Translations under genes and position numbers: made by a program
The notes under the pieces: model-generated
What the model was told of the DNA's origin: nothing
The model's database searches: none
What the model saw: the letters and a program-made list of their open reading frames with translations, nothing else
In this document: positions 51,027 through 64,000 of the stretch, piece by piece
How positions within the stretch are numbered: the stretch's first letter is position 1
How the letters are laid out: each line of letters opens with the position of its first letter
Origin: Malachius bipustulatus
Lineage: Eukaryota > Arthropoda > Insecta > Coleoptera > Melyridae
Length of the DNA: 64,000 nt
Reading direction: 5' to 3'
Assembly (NCBI GenBank): GCA_910589415.1
Contig: OU342635.1
Location: 8,556,001-8,620,000 of the forward strand

Positions 51027-54000
51027 AATTAGGTATCCTGGCAGTTGTGTCATCTGTTATTGACTCTAATAAATGAAGTAAGTATAGTATGATAAAGATT
51101 AAAAAGTCATACGTTTCGATTAAGAATACACATCCTTCTGATAGTCCGATTTATTTTGTTTCATTTACGTGGTTCTCATAAAAATCGTCAAGTTTGTCTA
51201 AACACTCCATCCCGCATAAATAAATATACGTTAACATATTGGTTTTGAATGATAATTAAATGCACAACACAGAGGATAGAATGTCATTACGTGAATAAAT
51301 TTTATGTAGTTGTCAGTGGCTCTCAAACCGACTTAAGCCGTTCAATTCATTGTTTGAATGATTTCTTTAATAATAATTTACGCTCACTTGCACCTTGAAA
51401 TTTAACTGTTTGACATTTTCTGGTGAAATGAAAAATCTTAATTCGGACGGTTAGTATGACGTCACATCTGACTTTTTAAACTTCATCGTACCATACGTAA
51501 TATTAAATATGTGTGTCTATTATATTGGTAATCGATGTTAAATTTAATAAATTAAAATAGAGTATTGCGGTAATTAATTAAAAGTTGCTATAACACAATT
51601 TCCACAACGTTTTCTACAATAACGATAATTAACGTCAACTGTCAGCGTAACCAGAAAATACCCCTTTAATGATTTCAAATGCAGCCAGGATCGTCGAAAG
51701 TTTACCATTGTGTGCAGAATCGACGAGTCCATTAAATTAATTTAAGCGAAATATCCAAATGTAAACACGTTTTGCACATTACGCACGTAAAAATGTCGGT
51801 TGATATTTTTGCAACTCACTCGAAAGGACGTGTCGCGGGGGTTGACCGAGAGCGCATTTACGTGTCCTGTTGGGGGTGTATTATGAATTATGTTACTTTC
51901 AGCATTCAATTATTGAAAGGCCCGTCTCTGTGGCCGTATTTCAGGGCCGTAGTTGACATACTGGGCCCCACGGCCTTCATAACACCAGGCCCGTCACGTC
52001 CTATCGATTGCCCCCAAGATTTATAGCTGCACTCGGGGGTGGCAAGGGGTTACCGCCCTCGACCGGGTCTGATTGATGGCTCACATCGTGTCCTATAAAC
52101 AAATTATAATTAATTTCTTTACGGGCCATCTCTAGTGACAATTAATGACACGCTCGGTGTGTTTGATTAATTGGGGGAGCTTCCAGTTTCGACAAGGGCT
52201 CTCCAGCCCTTATCTCGATTAATTGGGAGATTCAACCCTGTCGCGTACAATATAGGCTTCACTTATACGTGCTTTATTTCTATTTACTCGTATGGGTAGG
52301 TACCTACAAACGTAATGCCCTTTATCGATTAAAAAAAATACAGTCGTGATAATTTTATCTCGACTTGGTTTATTGTATGGTATTGTAGTATAGGTATCCA
52401 CATTATGCAGATTTATACATTCACATTACATAGTCCGCGTATATAATGTACAATAATATACATTGACCCAATTTAAGCCGTCGTCTAGTTTTAGATAACG
52501 TATTTTCCTATTTAATGGTACGACGACTCGGACTCCAGCTGTGATCTCTAACCTACTTACATAAGGAGTGATAGATCTTCACCCCAAGTTTGCGGGGGTG
52601 AATTATGGCATCGCATAGAGGGGAATGTTATTTACTGACAGTGGACAAATAGGGCTGTACCGTGCAGCTAGTAGCCCGATATGTGAATGCATCAATCAGA
52701 GGAGCCAGCTTGGGTGTGGTTAATCTAATAGAGGGCGCCAGTGCGATTGTCTTCTACCCTCCCAGTCTTTGTTTAAATCTGCAACCCTTCAACATCTACA
52801 GGTGGTGCGCGCATCTTTTCTAACCACCCTGCGAGCTTTCTTATCTTCTCACTGATTACCTCAGCGTGGTATCGATGATACGGACCACCCTTGGGTTACA
52901 ATATCGAAGGGATAACCACCCCTATCCACCAACACCAGCTGTTCCATACATCACCTTACAGGGAGGATATCTCCATATAGATGCCAGCTTCTGCACACTC
53001 CAAGGGGGCATTATTCAGATCATACCCTCTGTAACCCCCTGGCAAGGGTGGGTCTTTACGAGTGCTCGTCCTGGAATGCAAGATGCCGGATAAAGTGGGT
53101 TATAAAGTTTATACAAGTAGGGAAATAGAGAGGATTTGATGGAACGATTCGGGGTTTTTTGTTTCTCTTCCTGATGCAATAGATTTCCCTTTTATTTGAA
53201 TTTGGGAGGAAGAACTGGACTTGAAGTGATATATATTATAATAAAAAAATTCTTGGGAATTTCAAGATGTAACGCAGGTTCCTTTGGATTTTATTCTGTG
53301 GGAGCGATATTCGTTATTCATAGTTTATGCTCTGAAGTCGTCTCAATTTATTATTGAACCCTTAATTTCTGGAAGAGATGTGACTTAACGTGGGAAATTG
53401 TTCAAATATCTTGAAAAGACGAAGCCAATTAAAATCCCCAGGCAACCAGCGATAATATTATTATTAAAAAATTCCTGTTGCTGTGAAATAAATCTCTACT
53501 TCCTCTGAAATATTACGAAACGTCGCGTGCCTGAAAATCAAGGACACCAAATTGATACAAGAGATATTACGGATAATGTAATACGTTCATATTGACCACT
53601 CCCGTGACATACAACACTCAAAGCTGCCATACTTAGAGACAAATTCTTCCGCCCCAATAACCCTTAGAAACTTTGGAGTGTCTACACAAATCCTCCCATA
53701 TCGATCTAGTGGGACTCTGATAGCTGATTAAACGGATAGACCGGGACCTCCAGCTCCCTCCCATCGTCAACCCTCTAGCCATCCTGTAATAACGGCGATA
53801 AGGTCCTAATTACCCTCCCTTCTCCCATTAAACAAGGCTACATCTAATATTCAGATGCATTTAGTATAGTTGGTTTCAGGAACTCCGCTGATAGTGCCTG
53901 ATAATCCCGGTGATCTAGAGTGTGTTCACCCTGCTTCTCGGGGCTAGAGTGCCGGTTTCGTTGAGGTTGAAATTAGCCAAGTTCGTAATTGAAAACAACA

Positions 54001-54833
54001 TTCAGGAGTGATCTTTTTACTTTTCACTTACCGGGAGAGACTAAGTGCTCGGGTACGTCTTTTAATTGCGACCCGACATTTTGTCGAAACAAATTGGGAT
54101 GAATGTTTAAATTAAATAAATAATTTGATTTATTACAGGCAGGTAAAGGTAAGGGGAGTATGGAATTCGATAGTGAGCTAGCTAGATGGCTAGAGAAATT
54201 TTTGTATTGATTTTGTCACCCTTTTTAGGGTGTTTTAAGTATGTAAATTCGCAATCGATATGCATTTAGTTCAAGATTTCCGACGAGAAACAATTTATGT
54301 ATAATTTTTAGACGTTGAAATGACGCAGATACTTTACTTCTATACGAAAATTTTAAAGCAATTTATGGTCATTAAGATTCCTTCTAAAGCTCTGAATAAA
54401 TTTAAGCGGTTTAAGTATTTTTGGATTTTTGGTCCGCGATCATTTTTTGTAATATATTATTTGTCTGCTATTTTTCAGCCTGTACAATAATATGTTTTTA
54501 TCTCCTCCTATTAGATAACAAATCAATTAATAATAGTGACAGGTCGATTGAACAATGACCTCATTATTCAATCGTTATATCACTTATTTAGCTTTAGCGT
54601 CCTATTCTGCCTTTCGAAGGTCAAATTCAAACTACTGCCCGTTGTCGACGTTCAGCTTGCGTCATTGTAGAGTCCCTAGACGTCAATTTTATGTTTTAAT
54701 AAATGTTATACAAATGTGAAAGTCGCAGACATTTTAGGTTGGTTTAGATTTTTCAACTAGTGGCAGACACAGCTATTAACCATAAAATACTAAAATGTAC
54801 ATGTTTTATTAGTATTCATGCTTAGTTATACAA
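51027..54833. other. No gene recognised
   Basis: A long stretch with only short open frames (for example 51772-52026 and 52866-53093) and no recognisable domain or splice-linked exon chain. Composition between 52.0 and 53.1 kb is less AT-rich than the surroundings, but I see no coding explanation for it. Confidence 0.4.
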
Positions 54834-56208
54834 GATGTTTCAAAACAAGTATCGGAATAAAATGAAAGGTGTGATTTCTTGGCGCGACTTATTGACATGG
54901 GTCCAAAAATCCACCGTTTTTGAGGTACAGGCTGTCAAAAACAGATAAACGGTTTTTCCGTCGACATTTCAAGAACTGTTTGATGGTTTACTATTTCCTT
55001 TTTTTTATTGACCGTTTAGTGCAAAAAATGTCTTTTTTTTGGCTTTGTGCTTATAAAAGAAATACTGTTGGAGCAATGTAAATGGTCCCCAATGGACGAA
55101 TATAGAAAATTAAAATATAATACGAAAAAAAATGAGAGTTGAAACAACCTCATCGGTTTATTATTAAGAGAGAGAAAAGTTCTTCACACCATATTTTGCA
55201 GCGAGGTGGATCTGGACGTCATCATAAAAAGTCAATTTTCGTTTTCCATTTAAAATCTGAAAAATGGGTAAAAATTGCGCGCAACATGAGCAAAACGACC
55301 GAGCCTGAGTGGAACTGCGAGAGAAGAACAGCAGCTGAGGGAAAGGCATATTATGACTGTTTAGAGCTGTTTATACTCCTCATCTGCTGTTCTACCCCCA
55401 CTCTCACGCGCTCGACCGTTTTTGCTCGTGTTTGCCCTAAATTTTTACGTATTTTTCAGCATTGACTTTCTACTAGTAGACGAAGACGTCTACTTTCCAA
55501 ATCTGTTTGATAAATTCGAATCGGGCGATATCCAGAGCATACAGCTTCGCTGGAAAATTTGTCATGAAGAACTTCTGATTGCAATTACGCGAACACTAAC
55601 TATCCGACAACACCTAGGTTTCGTTCACAGGAAGTACTTATGAGTGTCTTATTAGTACTATCACGCAAAGAGCCTGAACTACGTAGTTACCAATTTAAAA
55701 AAAAAGCTTGTTTTCGTTTCTTTCCGTTTGTCTCTTAATAATGAACCTACCGGCTTGTTTCAGCTCTCATTTTCTTCGTATTTTAATTATCTAAAATTCG
55801 TCCATAGGGACCATTTAGACTATCCCATTAGTTTTTCTTCTTTCATAAGAAAAAAATACACAAATAAAATGTGATTTTTTGCACTTACCTATAGGTAAAT
55901 GGACAATAAAAAAAAAGAAAATGGTAAACTTTAATAGAAAACTGTACAATTTGATCACCGCAATTTGATTTTTGTGACGAAAAAACTCTTTTTGCTTGGT
56001 CTATTTCTCCACAACAAAATATGTTGCAACTTTGATGTTTTTCAACATAAAATGCTTTTTTTTGTAGAAAACATTGACAGTTTAAAATATACTTTCACAA
56101 TGCCAAGTTTCCCAGTGTCCTAGAAATTAAGGACAAAAAAATTTCAAGCAACCCTAAAATAACTGCCACTGCTATATTTGGAAAGAAATTAAAATATTAA
56201 AACACCCT
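54834..56208. mobile_element. 1.4-kb inverted-repeat element with unassigned central frames
   Basis: The strongest arms are 55084-55170 (GGTCCCCAATGGACGAAT and onward) and their mirror at 55734-55815. Outside these, TGGTTTACTATTTCC and TTATTGACCGTTTA at about 54975-55020 are mirrored at about 55895-55940. The outer right end reads AACACCCTGTATA (a CAGGGTGTT terminus) and the left ATACAAGATGTTTCAAAA, a degenerate match. The unique centre holds two plus-strand frames, 55139-55465 and 55422-55643 (VDEDVYFPNLFDKFESGD), that I cannot assign. Confidence 0.5.
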
Positions 56209-56340
56209 GTATAAAATTTATAAAACGCTTGTCAACCGTTGATGTAACAGCTGATGTTTTGGAACGCCGCCACGTAGTGCTAATCGACTGACAGTAATCG
56301 ATTACAAATGATGCATAGTGTGGATGAAATTATTGTTATA

Positions 56341-56465
56341 CAGGGTGATGAAAAATCTAATAATTTTTATGACACTGTTTTTTATCGCTTTCAGCCAATT
56401 TTCAATAAAATAGGTCAGCCTGTATATGAGATAAAAGCATCATTCTATACATATTGTTCACCCTG
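56341..56465. mobile_element. 125-bp MITE with CAGGGTGA ends
   Basis: CAGGGTGA at 56341 and TCACCCTG ending at 56465, each flanked by TA. Only the terminal 8-9 bases are inverted; the interior has no symmetry or coding capacity. It fits a Tc1/mariner-type non-autonomous element. Confidence 0.55.
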
Positions 56466-57292
56466 TAGATTGATTTTAATGACATTGATTTTAAAATAAG
56501 CTCTGTTGCTATTGGGAACGCAAATTCGTAATTGTTTTGAGGTGAACTTAAAAAACTATGAGGGTGTATATTTTCACTGGTTGAAATGATAATATTTTTT
56601 GGAACTTGATTCTGGAAGCTGATAAAATTATAGTCATTGATTTACTTAATATATTTTTCCTACGACCACTATACAAAACACTACTTTGCGCATCGTTTTT
56701 ATGCGCAAACTAGCAGATTTCTCACGTATCCAAAACTGTGCGACAAAGTGACATAACGCATAGCCAAAAATCGTTTCCGTACAGTTTTAATGTAAAAATA
56801 GTGATGGGCGATAACTGAGAACTCAACTGTTACTTATTGTTAATGGAATAACTATTCATTTAAAGCTTCAAGGTAATAAAATAATCACAAATGGGATAAC
56901 ATAGAACCCGACAAGACTATAAAATGTAATATACTTATTATTCACTTGTGGCAGTAATTATTAAAATTTACGAGTTGATCGCTAATAACAGCATTGGTAG
57001 CGTTCAAATCAAATTCACGAACGTGAAAACTCGCACACCTCTAACTTCAATCGACGACGCACAGGCGCCTGCGTTGTGTGGAAGTTGCATATCTACCACG
57101 TCTCCACGCTCCACGTCACTTATTTTTAGTTTAGATACGGAGTCTAATAATAACTAATAATAATATTGTCGGTAGAATTCAATGATTTAACAGTATATAA
57201 TAGTAATATTAAAAAGTCATTGGTAGAATTGAAAATAATACCTACCTACCTAGGTAGTCTGAAAAAATAAACTTTAGTTACCTATCATTATA

Positions 57293-57469
57293 ATGGATTG
57301 TGATTCCTCTGAATCTGAAGCAGAAAATACACCACCTGAAGTAAGAAAACAAGCAGGTTTGTGTTCTTTGAATTTGCTACCTGTAGTTTCGAGAGAAAAA
57401 TACGAATCTGCTGAAAAAAAGCAGAGCATTGTCAGAAAAAATAATTTATGTGTTAAATTTGTTAAATAA
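57293..57469 (+). other. 58-codon acidic/basic frame, unassigned
   Basis: ATG-started frame with SSESEAENTPPEVRK and LLPVVSREKYESAEKK. The second part recalls the start of arthropod tyrosine-recombinase-like transposon proteins (LP-x-x-S-x-x-K-Y-E), but it stops soon after with no further match. It may be the first exon of a decayed element gene, or a chance frame. Confidence 0.25.
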
Positions 57470-59620
57470 TTAATCTGTTAAATTGTGGTCGTAGAAAAAG
57501 TACTGTGTGTAGCACGTGCGGGAAAGAAATTTCACACTCGTGTGAATTGTGACACGAGACGAATTATTACCTGTCGCTGTTTCACAAATTCGTAATTTCT
57601 ATAGCATCGATTTTAGTTTGTAATAATTGTTCTAAGGTTTGCCGTAATTGCCAGACCTTTGGCAATTATTTATCAGTGATTGGAGAGAACATAAATTGGC
57701 TATTTTTCCAACATAAAACATAACCCCAATTTGCTAAGTTATGTTGCATAAATTTACAGTCGTCTTTGGGAGAGTTTTTGGGTTTTCAAGACCACTAAAT
57801 CAGCAATTCGTAATTGCTATAAAATATGTTTAATAACACTTTCTGGTGCTAGGCAATGATTTCATTTAGGATTTTAACGCCTTGCAAGTAGTTACATAAA
57901 TTTCTAATTGCTATATAGCATATTATTTAATAAATGACACTAACTGCACTCAAGAACGAAAAAATAATTTAGCAGCTTTATTATTATCTAATCATAATGC
58001 AACAATGCGCTATCCTTTTTATAGTTTACCAGAAGTTCGTAAAGAAAAAATTATAAAAAAAGTTGAAAGCTTTCTGGTTTAAACGATGCAAGAACACACG
58101 TTTAAAGAGAAAAATTAGTCAGACTCGTTGCGTGACGTTGCAGAGCTTAATCTTCTAGATGGACTACTAATTTCTTTGTGTCGTTTTACAGAGTGTTTGC
58201 CGGATTATTAGCCACGAAGCTTGAGGGTGAGGATGCACTAAAAGGAACCAGAGTTTTAGTCTTATGAATATTGAGTATGAATTATGTCGACTTTCATGCA
58301 TACGCGTCGAGAAGCTGAGCACTAAGCAGGCATAAGACACTTTGGGAACTTTGCGCTAAGTACAAGTCGACGTTAATTTTTAAAATGCATGCCGAAACTT
58401 CTCGGAATTTCCGCGAGAGCAGTCAAAGTTTCCGAAAGTTATATAGACATGATTTATTGAAGAGATACAAAAGGCTGATATGTGTTCTTGTTGCTTTTAT
58501 TATTTTTTCTCTTCATATATTGTTTTGATTTAATTCTCCAGCTGACGTGGAGGATCTAGAAAGATGTCGGTTTTGAACATGGAGGCGTCTAATTCCATGG
58601 GAGCTTATATAAATTACTTTTTTCCACAGAGCAAAGATAAAAAGAATGCCGATGAAAGAGAAAGGCAGACTCTCTCATCATTTATACAGAATCTCGGCTA
58701 GTGGCTTATTTTCTTGTTATGGGACTTCAAAGAGTTCTGACGCATTGTTTATTCAGCTCGACACACGGTGGAGTCGAATATTGTCATGTAAAAAAAGCAG
58801 ATTGGACCGAGCAAACAGCCATCAGACAGTCGCAATGATGCATCAAGAATGAAAGTATGTGGAAAACGACTTTGACAAAAACATCCATTCATTAAAACTT
58901 AAATTGAAACGTTGAGACCAGGGGGGGAATTTTAATTCACGACAAATCAATAAGTTGTATTTAAGGGCTTTATTATGACTTCTGCAAGAGCCGCGGAAAT
59001 GGAAAATAAAACTAAGTCTTTCCTTTCAATTCATTCTTGTGTAATTGAATTCTGGACAACTTTGATAAAAAATTCCGATTCCTTTGACAATGAATTAATT
59101 AGGAAGATGTTTATTTTTAATCAAGAGCATCAAAAAGCTCTAACATTTCTCTTATAATAACACGACCCACTTATTAATTCTTCATATTCAAATTTTATTT
59201 AAAAATTCTTCATCGACAATTGCCATCGAATTCCTAGGTACTTATAAGTTGGGAATGGTTAAAAATAAATGCAACGCCGGTAGTGAAATATATTAACAGG
59301 AAAATATTAACGTTCTTTCAAAGAAACAAAGAAACAAACCTTAGAGTAGTTACCAGCAATCAGGGGAAACAACTGCTATTAATCTTAACTCCTCTTAAAG
59401 CGTTCATTTCTAGTTGCAATTGAAGTTTTCTCTACATCTAGAAAATGTCCTGGAGGTGCTTAATTTTCTCGCATCGCAAATTAAGAGTGGTAGGTTTCAT
59501 CCTGACATCATTCATTGTCCTGATTCCTTCGGTACGATGACTCTACTATCAAAATAGTTCATACTTTCCTTCCATCCAGCGCAACTCTCAGGCCGTTGTT
59601 CTTTCTTCTCAGAAACTCAC
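57470..59620. other. No gene recognised
   Basis: Short frames at 58646-58852 and 58975-59157 (the latter with FLSIHSCVIEFWTTL) have no family resemblance known to me. No repeat boundary could be set. Confidence 0.35.
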
Positions 59621-59623
59621 GCA

Positions 59624-59752
59624 AGTCCACGTTTGCCCAACTAAAATTTTTCGTTTGTCCACTCTACAAAAAAAAGTTACAGAAAAATTTAAAAAATTGA
59701 AACTTTTTTTGAGGGTGAACAAACGAAAATTTTGGTTGAGTAAACGTGGACA
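59624..59752. repeat. Palindromic copy of the GTCCACGTTTGTCC repeat
   Basis: GTCCACGTTTGCCCAACTAA with AAATTTTTCGTTTGTCCAC is mirrored by GAACAAACGAAAATTTTGG and then AAACGTGGACAAACC, around a centre of AAAGTTACAG-like sequence. It links this family to the clusters at 36.8-38.4 kb and shows it can exist as a foldback unit. Confidence 0.5.
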
Positions 59753-60089
59753 AACCGCGGAGAAACAAACCCGTTTAAATTTTATAAAAATTCGCACTTA
59801 GGGTGTTAACTTCGCAAAGATTTTCTCAGCATAGAACCAGATGAAGCATCAACTCCAGTTATCACCTGCTTTGCATGGGACAGTCTTCTATGATAAAGCT
59901 TCATATCCCTCCACATGTTTAAACGCATCTTCGCCATTTGTTCATTCGTTCACTTGAGGAATTGATATTATAACGAATAAAGAACACTGGCGAAATCGCG
60001 AAATATTTTGGATCTATTTGCTTTTTGCTTACCTTCGCTACAATTATTATTATAATGACTCAACAGTTCGCGACATTCTAGTTGACATG

Positions 60090-60420
60090 ATAGGAATGTC
60101 ACGTTGTTACCACAGCCACGCCAGTGAAACTCATAGATGAATTCGATGGCACCTCAGAGATAGAAAATAGAGCTAGAAAATAAAGTGAAGTGATTGTGAC
60201 AAGTGAAGTGAAAGAGTATAGTTGTTGTGTTAGTAGTAGTATATGTGTGTAAATTAGAGAAGTGCTAATTATTTCAATACATTTGGAGATTAGTGTTATA
60301 GGTTATAGTCGTGTTAGAGAATGAACAATTTTGTAAGACTTTGAATTTATGAATAAATAAAGTGTAAGACTGTAACATGAGTGTCAGAAGCCGGATGAGG
60401 ATTCCAACAAGAAGATTAGT
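60090..60420 (+). repeat. Probable LTR of a decayed LTR retrotransposon
   Basis: Contains GCCAGTGAAACTCATAGATG, a run of GTGAAGTG-type words, then TTATGAATAAATAAAGTG (polyadenylation-like). It ends near ACATGAGTGTCAGAAGCCGG, which is placed like an LTR end plus primer site ahead of gag. A 3' partner LTR was not found. Confidence 0.4.
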
Positions 60421-60536
60421 TAATTAATGGTTAATTTTCCTAGTGGAAAAAAGACTTAAGTAACAGAATATCTCATGAAACGTTAGAGAAAATCTTGAAG
60501 AAGCACGAAGACGGCCAGGAAGAGCAATAAAATATC

Positions 60537-60968
60537 ATGAAGAAGCTCGAAGATTGCGAAGAAAATCTGATGAAAGTTATCGAACAGCAAAGGGACGATT
60601 ATGTGAGAGAACTAAATAAAGTGAAACAAGAAATTGATGGTGTTCGCGATGAAGCGAAATTGGTGGAAGATCGAGTGGAACAAAAAACAAAGCTGTTTAT
60701 AGAGGAGATGAAGATATACTTCGTGAATAAACTCAAAACTCTCGAAAGTTCTGAGGTGAAGTATTCTCCATGTGCCGCACCTGCGAACAGTTTTAGCTCA
60801 ATAGTGAAACCACCGGCGTATGATGGAACAACACCTTTGAGTCCACACAAAATGCAATTTCAGGCAGGCTGCTGCATCGCTAACGGGAACAACGCAGAGA
60901 AGGCAACAGCACTTGCTTCTATCAAATCTTGTTTTTTATTACACGCAGCAGAATTTCAAAATTTTTGA
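60537..60968 (+). pseudogene. LTR-retrotransposon gag fragment
   Basis: A 143-codon frame. Residues 1-75 are an acidic/basic coiled-coil-like helix (EENLMKVIEQQRDDYVRELN and onward). Then comes VKPPAYDGTTPLSPHKMQF, with QAGCCIANGNNAEKATALA. The P-P-x-Y/F-D-G-T-T...F...A...N-x-x-x-E-K-A-T-A-L pattern is the start of many arthropod Ty3-type gag proteins. The usual W of the DGT-x-x-W motif is missing, and the frame stops just where the capsid domain should continue. No pol follows. It is a decayed 5' piece of an element whose LTR precedes it. Confidence 0.55.
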
Positions 60969-63900
60969 CTTGGTTTATTTACAAGATGAATCAAATATTA
61001 ACGATTCTGGCGTTGCTCTTCTCCAAATTTTTCTTCGTTATTGGCTAAGCCCAGTTTTTGGAATTATTTAGTTATGGGGGCCAGATGGTTGCAACTATTG
61101 CAAAGCGCTAAGACCTAGCAGCTTCAGGTTCTCCTGGAGCACTCATTAAATGAAACCTTTTAATGAGGCTTATCATGTACATAAGCTGAGTTACTCAGCA
61201 CCCAATAAATTTTTTAAGCTGCGTTGCTCAAACATGGCTTTGTGCATGCGAGAAGTAGGAGTATTAACCTTTTTTTCTTTTTCTTCCTTAGTTAGGTAAA
61301 CTAGACGGTACATGGAGGTTCACGGGGTATCCTACGGCTGTCCAGAGCGTACTGGGAGAGTGACGTGGCCTAATTTTCCCTGTTGCCGATGGGGAGGACG
61401 CCGTACAAGGTTGATAAAGCGGTGTAAAGCGTTATTCTGCGAGCATCAATGATGCCATTGCTCTCTTTGCACCTCAACTTCTGTTCCCTGTTTTATTTGT
61501 ACGATTCTTTCTCTTATATGACGACAGGCATATCTGACGTTCCCTATCAATAAGTCCTGTATTTTGGAAATATTTACCCTACGTTCAAATTTTTCTCCCC
61601 GGGAAAAAAGTGTAATGAAGAAAACCGATGTATATACCAACTGCGCATGGTAAAATCGAAACCTTAGAGTCAAAACGCACTCTATGTGTTCATTTGTCAC
61701 CCATCAAGCTTCCAACCTGAAACGTCAGTTCTGTCACTCCCATGAGTTTCAGACCGGGGTAGAAAAACAGGTTTAAATTCACTTCATTTTATGGTAGGAC
61801 GTCGTGAGAGGGTAGCAGGGTAGTTCAGCTGGCCAGCTATGTTAGATTAGGTAGGGATGGTTTTTATTTAAACAATCCTAAGTGAATTATTTTAATAACA
61901 GATTTGTTTATTCATTGCAATTTAACACCAAAAAGGTGAATATTATGTGTATTGTGTCATTTGTATTTAATGTTTTCTAAACGCAGTCGGAGTTTTCTTT
62001 GCAAGGGTTCTTTCTTTTATTAGTCCGGGTGAATCCGGCATTTGTGAGGGGGTTAGAATGAATAGAATAAAAAGTTGATTTCATCTCATAACGGGAAATT
62101 CTTGTGTTTTAATAATGTTTCCTTTCTCCCAAAAATGGCTAACTTGAGTATTTTAGGTATTTAAGGTACACTTGAATAAAATAGGTTTACAACGTAAAAA
62201 GTCCACGGAGTTAAAACTAGACGATCACGATCACAGATAAAATCAAATTTCAAAAAATAACGGAGTGGGTGGACACTTCCGGTATTTCCGTAAGTGATGC
62301 TGCCATCTTGAAATTATTTTCCATGAAGTTCTCTTGGTCACTTATGTCTGGAAAATTTTTATTTTGACTTAACTGATCACCCTGTAGTTAGCGTTAAAAT
62401 CTTGCTTTTGTTAAAATAAAAAATGTTTTCTGTTACCTATATGCATTCTGATTGCTTCTTCTTCCCTGATTCCTTCTACAAGTTCTATCTCAATCAACTA
62501 TCTCATCCATCTCGTTGTTCTTAGACGTCTTCCTATAATCCTTGTAAGATAGTAGAGTGAGTTATCCCACTTCTGATATTACTATTGGATGGATTTGTCG
62601 CATAATGGATTCTTGTCAGCTAACCTTGACGATCCTTTTCTGATAAGGATTATTGAACATAACTATAATTGTTGGGATATGGAATTTTCTTAAACAATCA
62701 GTTGCGTTCAACGGCTTTAAAATTTTTTTAAATGCCAAATTGTTTTCAGTGATAAAAAAGAAATGGCTATAATAAAAAATGTCGCTTTTTCTATTTTTTC
62801 AGCATATTATTCAGTAGTAATTACTGAAGTTTTCACAAATTTTGTTCTAAATTATGAATAAGCATGAAAGTGTGCAACTTTTCTCTTGTTTAATCGACCC
62901 CGTATCTCTGCTATTTCCAGGATCCCAACGGCGAGAGAGAAAAAAAAAAGGTAGGTATGCATAACAGCAGTGTCGTTTCCAAGTGCTTCAGTCTGAAAGC
63001 TCTTCTAAGTCTGAATGCAAGTCTGAAAGTAGTCGCTGAATATTGTAGGTAAGTGCAGAAGAGGATCCTGATAAAAGTAAACGAACTATAATACCATTTT
63101 TCAACTATACCACTTAAGTGGTTTTTAATTATTATTTAATGTCAATTATTCTCTCAGAAAACTCGTTTAGTGAAGCCAGAAATATAGGAAAATCGAAATT
63201 TCCTTTATGCAAGCAACATTTCTAGACATTATTTAGAGTTAATATTTCAAGTTTAAATAAAAAAATTAGATCTAGAGCAAACTGTTACTATTAAATAAAT
63301 CACGCCCTCTGCTCCGAAACTGAGCGCTTCCACTTCAAAGATACTCACCTCCAAGTGCAAACACGTTCCATAATTAACAGATTTGACCATAAAATATTTA
63401 AACTTTCGAGAAGCGGCCACAACAAACAGAAATATTCATATAGAAATTCACAGAGTATTAGAGGAATACATCTGCATATATTTCACCCCTAAATGTATTT
63501 ACCGAAGCATACATCCCCAAAGTGGCCGCAAATTGGAATAAATGAACTTATCTTCCATCAGTAGTCTTCCCCCTCTTGTAATAATATAATGTATTCATTG
63601 AGACGTGGTCCTCGCTTACCAGTCATAGATTCGCAATTGCATTAAGACATGTGAAGGGGACGCCACAACATGAAGTGGCCACAGGCTCATCTCAACGCCT
63701 ACTGAATTTATAACTAAATAACAGTCACTTAACAGCCACTAGGGTTTGTAAATTGACAGGAAGGTTCAAAACAGAAATATGAGGGCACGTGAAGATATGG
63801 AGCTGTGTTGAGGTATGAAGCTGCGAGAAATCGGTGCCGCAATGTTTCTATCCAGAATCCCCTTTAGAGAATTGCATCGAGCAATCGCTGACAAATTGAC

Positions 63901-64000
63901 AGCGGATGTCAAGATAAGAGTTGACCATCGGCACGCCTCCGGGGTGTCTAGAACATTTAATTAAAAGCCTGTTACCTTTCACAAGTTGCCCATTAGAAGC
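60969..64000. other. No gene recognised
   Basis: AT-rich sequence. A GATCACCCTGTAG word at about 62378 is another CAGGGTG-type terminus without a visible partner. An acceptor/donor-bracketed 30-base segment near 62920-62950 was considered as an exon but cannot be supported. Confidence 0.4.

Noticed and set aside
62919..62950. Possible final exon of the Ig gene between an AG acceptor and a GTAGGT donor
   Set aside because: In the required phase it would begin with a stop codon, lies 27 kb away, and has no independent support.
1..64000. CRISPR array, operons or bacterial-type promoters
   Set aside because: No regularly spaced short repeats were seen, and introns and eukaryotic element types show this is arthropod nuclear DNA.

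Overview
The window looks like AT-rich nuclear DNA from an insect, or at least an arthropod. Genes are split by introns with GT/AG borders, one small nuclear mitochondrial-protein gene is present, and most of the rest is transposable elements and their remains. The elements include BEL/Pao and Ty3-like LTR elements, a non-LTR element with a TTA tail, THAP and DUF4817 DNA elements, and many foldback elements and MITEs. I cannot name the species.

Two host genes can be read with all their splice junctions. The first is a compact three-exon COX6B gene (cytochrome c oxidase subunit 6B) on the minus strand at 2258-2676. The second is a secreted or membrane-tethered two-Ig-domain protein resembling the Beat family, on the plus strand from 7640 to about 35466. 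It has six exons: signal peptide, Ig1 in two, Ig2 in two, and a hydrophobic tail. One of its introns is about 21 kb (8850-29824) and acts as a transposon trap.

That intron holds, in order: an 800-bp foldback element (9584-10386); a full-length intact BEL/Pao retrotransposon on the minus strand (10662-17929, target duplication catag); a tandem satellite of about 178 bp (18073-18795); and an old two-gene DNA transposon (18804-28511) with a SWIM-finger protein remnant on one strand and a THAP-finger remnant on the other. A second, nearly identical intact BEL/Pao copy (19337-26614, target duplication atatc) splits this DNA transposon. Each BEL copy has an apparently identical LTR pair, so both insertions are recent and independent. 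Their primer-binding sites differ clearly: copy 2 matches the 3' end of tRNA-Tyr, and copy 1 does not.

Downstream, a 1.4-kb foldback element (33190-34600) carries a 58-codon DUF4817 helix-turn-helix reading frame in its central loop. From 35.5 to 64 kb I see no host exon that I can defend. The stretch holds dispersed repeats, palindromes (several ending in TA-CAGGGTG), a 5'-truncated non-LTR element (44931-45985), two tRNA-like sequences, a tandem duplication near 50 kb, and an LTR plus gag fragment (60090-60968). All comparisons were made by eye; no alignment or database search was run.
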